Positions 6,003 to 8,866 of a DNA stretch of 8,866 bases are shown here, piece by piece. A program made the position numbers and the translations under genes. Below the pieces are notes generated by a model. It searched no databases and was not told the DNA's origin. It was given only the letters and a program-made list of their open reading frames with translations. The stretch spans positions 1-8,866 of the forward strand of contig CAZJUO010000052.1 in NCBI GenBank assembly GCA_964549245.1. Direction: 5' to 3'. Each line of letters starts with the position of its first letter. Position 1 is the stretch's first letter. The DNA is from CAZJUO01 sp964549245 (GTDB taxonomy: Bacteria; Patescibacteriota; Patescibacteriia; UBA10025; JAHIVO01).

Positions 6003-6467
6003 TTATGTATGAATTATTTTAAATATCGTTATGCCCGCAGCGATGCTAACATTAAGAGACTCTTTGCGGCCATGCATGGGAATTTCAATAACCTTGTTGC
6101 ATTCTTTCAGTAGACTGCTGGGCAAACCTTTTACCTCACTGCCTAAGAGAAGGGCAAGGGGAAATTTTGGCTTGAAAGCAGTGTAGGAAACACTACCATC
6201 AGATTGTTCAAGCGCGGCAAGATAGTATCCGGATGATTTTAATTTTGATAAAGCTCGTTTAGTCTGCCGATGATGTTCAAAGGGTATGAATTTATCTGCG
6301 CCTAAGGCTACTTTATCGATTTTGGGGTGAGGTGGCTGTGGTGTGATGCCGGTTAAATAGATTTTACTGACACCAGCCGCGTCCGCTGTACGGAAGATAG
6401 CCCCAACATTAAAACGGCTTCTAACATTATATAAAACCAGCACAATTTCCGGAGTATGCTTAGGCAT
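6003..6467 (-). CDS. Minimal SPOUT (SpoU/TrmH-family) RNA 2'-O-methyltransferase
   Basis: A 154-residue enzyme consisting only of the SPOUT trefoil-knot domain, which uses S-adenosylmethionine to methylate a ribose 2'-OH in tRNA or rRNA. All three family motifs are present: motif 1 NVRSRFNVGAIFRTADAAGV, motif 2 LLLGSEVKGLP and motif 3 IEIPMHGRKESLNVSIAAG. The Arg in motif 1 and the Asn in 'SLNVS' are the expected catalytic and binding residues. It lacks the N-terminal RNA-binding domain of RlmB-type members. I chose ATG 6467 because family homology begins at EIVLVLYNVRS. A longer frame opens at TTG 6536 but adds 23 residues with no family resemblance. No Shine-Dalgarno is visible at 6467, only an A-rich leader. 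It lies just upstream of tRNA-Leu(UAA); the small size matches TrmL, which modifies that tRNA's wobble base, but the motifs look more TrmH/RlmB-like, so the target is open. Confidence 0.88.
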   Translation of the reverse strand: MPKHTPEIVLVLYNVRSRFNVGAIFRTADAAGVSKIYLTGITPQPPHPKIDKVALGADKFIPFEHHRQTKRALSKLKSSGYYLAALEQSDGSVSYTAFKPKFPLALLLGSEVKGLPSSLLKECNKVIEIPMHGRKESLNVSIAAGITIFKIIHT

Positions 6468-6570
6468 GTTTTTTATTTTTAAAAGTGGAGCCACACAGTG
6501 GACGACGTTCGAAAATGGTTTATTAAAAATCAGCAAGATTATTCATTATTCTATCCATTGCGTATGCTAA

Positions 6571-6599
6571 ATTATACCAAATATAAATGATATTGTAAA
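6571..6599 (-). promoter_or_regulatory. Strong sigma70-type promoter for the SPOUT methyltransferase/tRNA-Leu unit
   Basis: On the minus strand TTTACA (6599-6594) and a perfect TATAAT (6576-6571) are separated by the ideal 17 bp. Transcription would start near 6564 and give a leader of about 97 nt to the ATG at 6467. That leader contains a small hairpin, CCAC-TGT-GTGG (6501-6491). The promoter may also drive tRNA-Leu, and possibly the ligase operon by read-through. Confidence 0.75.
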
Positions 6600-6694
6600 G
6601 GTTTAATAGGTGGGTAAATATTCCCTGCCACATCAAAAGAATATTCGAACTTTTTAGGGAGCAGGTAAGTAGAATGCGGATTGTATAAACATTT
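6600..6694. other. Intergenic spacer with a small AT-rich palindrome
   Basis: No gene is visible between the methyltransferase promoter and the terminator of the beta-helix gene. The only structure seen is an AAAAG...CTTTT inverted repeat around the palindromes GAATATTC and TTCGAA (about 6635-6655), flanked by CCCTGC/GCAGG (from about 6623 and near 6661-6665). It could be an operator upstream of the -35 box, but nothing in the sequence proves this. Confidence 0.3.
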
Positions 6695-6735
6695 TGATAA
6701 TAAAATAACCCTCAAAGCATATCTTTGAGAGTTAT
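6695..6735 (-). terminator. Intrinsic terminator of the beta-helix/dockerin gene
   Basis: ATAACCCTCAAAG (6705-6717) and CTTTGAGAGTTAT (6723-6735) form a 13-bp stem with one C-A mismatch and a 5-nt loop. Read on the minus strand it is followed by TTTTATTATC (6704-6695), a moderate U-tract. It begins 33 nt after the stop codon at 6769. Confidence 0.8.
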
Positions 6736-6768
6736 CAGAAAATAAATAATGTTGGTATTTATTGATAA

Positions 6769-8866
6769 TTATTCATCTTCCCAGGGAATGCAGGGTGGTG
6801 GTGAACCTGGGATAAATATCCAGTTAATCAAATACACGGCATCGGAAACATTGACCTGTTCACTGCAATCTACATCACCAGCTAGGTATGGAATAGGCGC
6901 TGACGCACCGGGGATAAACACAAAGTTGATGATATAAACCGCGTCAGAGACGTTGATAACACTATCCCCGTTAGCATTGCCAGGCATCCACAGTTCATCC
7001 GAGGCACCGAGTACCAGCGCGTACGGGTAATCGGCATACGGTATATCAATCGGTGTAATTTCAAAAAACCAGGTTCCCGTATCCTCTGGCAGGTAATAAA
7101 CAGTAAGCGGCGGTTCTGATGATTGCCACTCACCAAATATGGTACTATCAGGACGGTAAATAATCAGCTTGAGCTCATTATTGGAACGGCCGATAATTGA
7201 TTTGTCACCGTCAAGCCAGTTCAAAATCACCTTAACCACTTCCCAGGAGCCTGGAAAATAGATTTCAACTGTCTCGAGCATGCCGCTATATAGACCACCG
7301 CCATCAGCAAATATTGAGAAAAAGTCATCCGGCAATTCTTCTTGCGTATCAAGAATCAATCCCGGAATATCATAGTTCAGCCATGGCCGGTAGGTAACAT
7401 AATCAGACACCGCGTCGCCTAAACCATCGGGATTGTAATCCGGATCTCCCGCACTGCCGTCATAGGGGCCAGTATCGTCACCCCACCAGTTTTGTGCGGC
7501 CTCTATAGTTGTGGTAGTAAAGTTATGAATGCCTGTACCGTTGTTGTAAATAGCGTTATTGGTAATTAGTGGATTGCCACCTCGAATAACAATGGCTCCG
7601 TAGCTGGACGTGTTGCTGTAAATATCATTATGATGTATGTACGGTGAGGCGCCATCCCTGATATACAAGGCGCCGCCATCATATTTGCCTTGGTTATTGA
7701 AAATTTCATTATCACATACTTCCGCCTGATTACCAGCCAGATAGATACCACCACCGCCGACAATACTGCCATAACCGGTTACCAAATTTCCAGAGATAGT
7801 ATTACCGTTTATGATACCGGAAACATCAGAGGCAATATACACGCCACCGCCAGTACAATTGTCACCGCCGGAAACAACATTACCAGTAATCATATTATCA
7901 CAAATATCCGTAGTGCCATGCTCGATCAATATACCCCCGCCGAACCGCGCCGTATTATCAGAGATAGTATTCTGCTCAATGGTTGAAGTGGCGTAGTAAC
8001 AATATATCGCCCCACCTTGGATGGCGCTATTGTCATGGAAATCATTATCAACCATAGTAGCGCTTCCGTATTGTAAGTGTACGCCACCGCCGTGATAATT
8101 GCTGACCAAATTATCCTCAATCACATTGCTGGCTAATGCAACCGAACTGCAGGATAGCAAATATATACCGCCGCCTGATTGCTGGGCATAGTTGTCCCGA
8201 AACGTGCAATGAGTTATGTTCGGACTGGCGTAGGTGGCATACAGACCGCCTCCATTTCCGTGATCCGCGCGGCAGTGCTGTATCAGGCAATGGCTGATCA
8301 TTGGGCTGGAATAATTGCACAGTATGCCCCCGCCATGCTTGTCCAATCCCTCGTCAGGATAGGCCTTGCCATACTCAATGCGGCAATAGCCTAATTCCGA
8401 CTCACTCCCGGCTTCCATAAAACGAATACCGTGCCAGCCGTTTTCCGTGTCTTGAGCGGTAAATATGATTGAATCGGTTTCCGTGCCAAGAGCGTACAAA
8501 ATAGCTCCTGTACGAACGGCCAGCTTGTAGTGGCCGACAAAAATCAGTTCACTGCCAGGCTCAATAGTTGCTGTTTGGCTGGCCGGCACGTAAACATTGC
8601 CGGTAACGTAATACGGGCTGTTTTCAGCCAGAATAACTTCCGGCAGCGCGCTTGCCAGTTCATGGCGGCATTCGACACGCACCCGATTTTCCGTCTCATC
8701 AGCCGGGTCAAAGGTAATGGTACAGACCAGCGTACCGCCGTCGGAAAACTTCTGCACATAGGTTTCACCTTCCGCGTACACCACGGTGGTGGCCATGCCC
8801 ACACCCGCCCGGGCGCCGTTATCTTCATACGCCCGCGCAAACAGATACGAGTACCGCGGATCCCAG
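6769..8866 (-). CDS. Secreted right-handed beta-helix protein with C-terminal dockerin-like module (5' end outside window)
   Basis: The frame is open to base 8866, so the gene is 5'-truncated; about 698 residues are visible. A GTG at 8802 is internal, because the sequence before it (WDPRYSYLFARAYEDNG) continues the same protein. Counting from that GTG: residues 1-60 are an N-terminal beta-rich stretch. Residues 62-145 match the lead-in common to these proteins (GNVYVPASQTATIEPGSELI, then NGWHGIRF). Residues about 156-445 are a parallel beta-helix with eleven GGGIY-like turns about 26 residues apart. Residues 480-600 are a beta-sandwich like a pre-peptidase C-terminal domain (LPEDTGTWFFEITP). 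Residues 606-677 are two dockerin-like half-repeats (GNANGDSVINVSDAVYIIN and GDVDCSEQVNVSDAVYLIN) with calcium-loop Asp/Asn positions. Likely an extracellular polysaccharide-binding or surface protein; no catalytic residues were identified. G+C appears higher by eye than in the neighbouring genes. The signal peptide should lie outside the window. Confidence 0.85.
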   Translation of the reverse strand, partial: WDPRYSYLFARAYEDNGARAGVGMATTVVYAEGETYVQKFSDGGTLVCTITFDPADETENRVRVECRHELASALPEVILAENSPYYVTGNVYVPASQTATIEPGSELIFVGHYKLAVRTGAILYALGTETDSIIFTAQDTENGWHGIRFMEAGSESELGYCRIEYGKAYPDEGLDKHGGGILCNYSSPMISHCLIQHCRADHGNGGGLYATYASPNITHCTFRDNYAQQSGGGIYLLSCSSVALASNVIEDNLVSNYHGGGVHLQYGSATMVDNDFHDNSAIQGGAIYCYYATSTIEQNTISDNTARFGGGILIEHGTTDICDNMITGNVVSGGDNCTGGGVYIASDVSGIINGNTISGNLVTGYGSIVGGGGIYLAGNQAEVCDNEIFNNQGKYDGGALYIRDGASPYIHHNDIYSNTSSYGAIVIRGGNPLITNNAIYNNGTGIHNFTTTTIEAAQNWWGDDTGPYDGSAGDPDYNPDGLGDAVSDYVTYRPWLNYDIPGLILDTQEELPDDFFSIFADGGGLYSGMLETVEIYFPGSWEVVKVILNWLDGDKSIIGRSNNELKLIIYRPDSTIFGEWQSSEPPLTVYYLPEDTGTWFFEITPIDIPYADYPYALVLGASDELWMPGNANGDSVINVSDAVYIINFVFIPGASAPIPYLAGDVDCSEQVNVSDAVYLINWIFIPGSPPPCIPWEDE
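6772..6987 (-). repeat. Dockerin-like duplicated calcium-loop motif
   Basis: The last 72 residues of the beta-helix protein contain two copies of a calcium-loop/helix unit offset by 34 residues (102 bp). Both contain VNVSDAVYLIN-type helices (INVSDAVYIIN and VNVSDAVYLIN), each followed by an IPG turn. At DNA level the copies (6811-6862 and 6913-6960) are still visibly similar. Dockerins bind cohesins in known cellulosomes; in many uncultured bacteria such modules sit at the C-terminus of secreted proteins with no known cohesin partner. No cohesin gene is in this window. Confidence 0.75.
7528..8340 (-). repeat. Beta-helix coil repeat array (about 26 residues per unit)
   Basis: Eleven degenerate units end in GGG(I/L/V)(Y/H/L) or GGA(I/L)Y; the last two relax to GAIV and GTGIH. 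Spacing is 20-32 residues, mostly 25-28. Between them recur N-rich turns such as 'NTISDN', 'NDFHDN' and 'NEIFNN', typical of NosD/PbH1-type parallel beta-helices. Asn ladders and exposed aromatics suggest a stacked extracellular fibre. The units are well diverged at DNA level, so recent expansion is not indicated. Confidence 0.8.

Noticed and set aside
5721..6022. Plus-strand open frames across the tRNA region
   Set aside because: They overlap the intact tRNA-Leu and the tRNA-like sequence in antisense, and end in the methyltransferase gene; not real genes.
6534..6536. TTG as the start of the SPOUT methyltransferase
   Set aside because: It adds 23 residues without family resemblance and has no ribosome site; family homology starts just after ATG 6467.
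7690..7986. Plus-strand open frame opposite the beta-helix gene
   Set aside because: The Thr/Ile-rich translation is the reverse reading of the Asn/Gly repeat codons of the beta-helix; it has no start signals of its own.
8800..8802. GTG as the start of the beta-helix protein
   Set aside because: The frame stays open to the end of the window with protein-like sequence upstream (WDPRYSYLFARAYEDNG), so the gene is truncated rather than starting here.
1..8866. CRISPR arrays, insertion sequences, transposases, phage integrases or replication origins
   Set aside because: No regularly spaced direct repeats with unique spacers, no terminal inverted repeats flanking a transposase-like gene and no integrase were found; the tRNA-like fragment alone is not enough to call an attachment site.

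Overview
This is a bacterial window with six protein genes, one intact tRNA and one damaged tRNA. All use the standard code: five of the six genes end in TAA, one in TAG, and no in-frame TGA needs recoding. The phylum is uncertain. The 154-residue SPOUT methyltransferase, the A+T-leaning genes and the tRNA without an encoded CCA suggest a candidate-phyla (Patescibacteria/CPR-like) genome. The beta-helix/dockerin protein at the right end resembles secreted proteins common in Zixibacteria, Cloacimonadota and similar environmental lineages. Both are impressions from sequence style, not search results.

Layout. Bases 1-741 hold a near-consensus promoter and a plus-strand gene for an unrecognised six-helix membrane protein. 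It converges on a minus-strand operon, with a shared hairpin terminator at about 747-784. The operon (5700 down to 802) has three genes separated by 4-5 nt, in this order: a RimK/YheCD-like ATP-grasp ligase (331 aa); a secreted/membrane protein with signal peptide, PKD-like domain and a C-terminal seven-helix domain of the '7TM_transglut' type (517 aa); and a 779-aa three-part fusion. The fusion joins an alpha-L-glutamate-ligase-like ATP-grasp, a degenerate RimB-like retropepsin domain and a DUF1704/QEGLA (MATCAP-like) zinc carboxypeptidase. Upstream on the same strand lie tRNA-Leu(UAA), a broken tRNA-Leu-like sequence 3' of it, and a small SPOUT RNA methyltransferase with a strong promoter. 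At 6769-8866 (minus) is the 3' part of a large secreted right-handed beta-helix protein ending in a dockerin-like module; its 5' end is beyond the window.

How the genes may work together. In proteobacteria, an alpha-L-glutamate-ligase-like ATP-grasp, a RimB-like protease and an inactive transglutaminase fused to 7TM are recurrent neighbours. DUF1704 proteins also recur beside ATP-grasp genes. Here all these elements are in one compact operon, with ligase and peptidase modules on one chain and a second ATP-grasp gene. The inference is a membrane-associated peptide-tagging (amidoligase) system that both adds and removes amino acids. The substrate cannot be read from the sequence. This operon is the most interesting part of the window.
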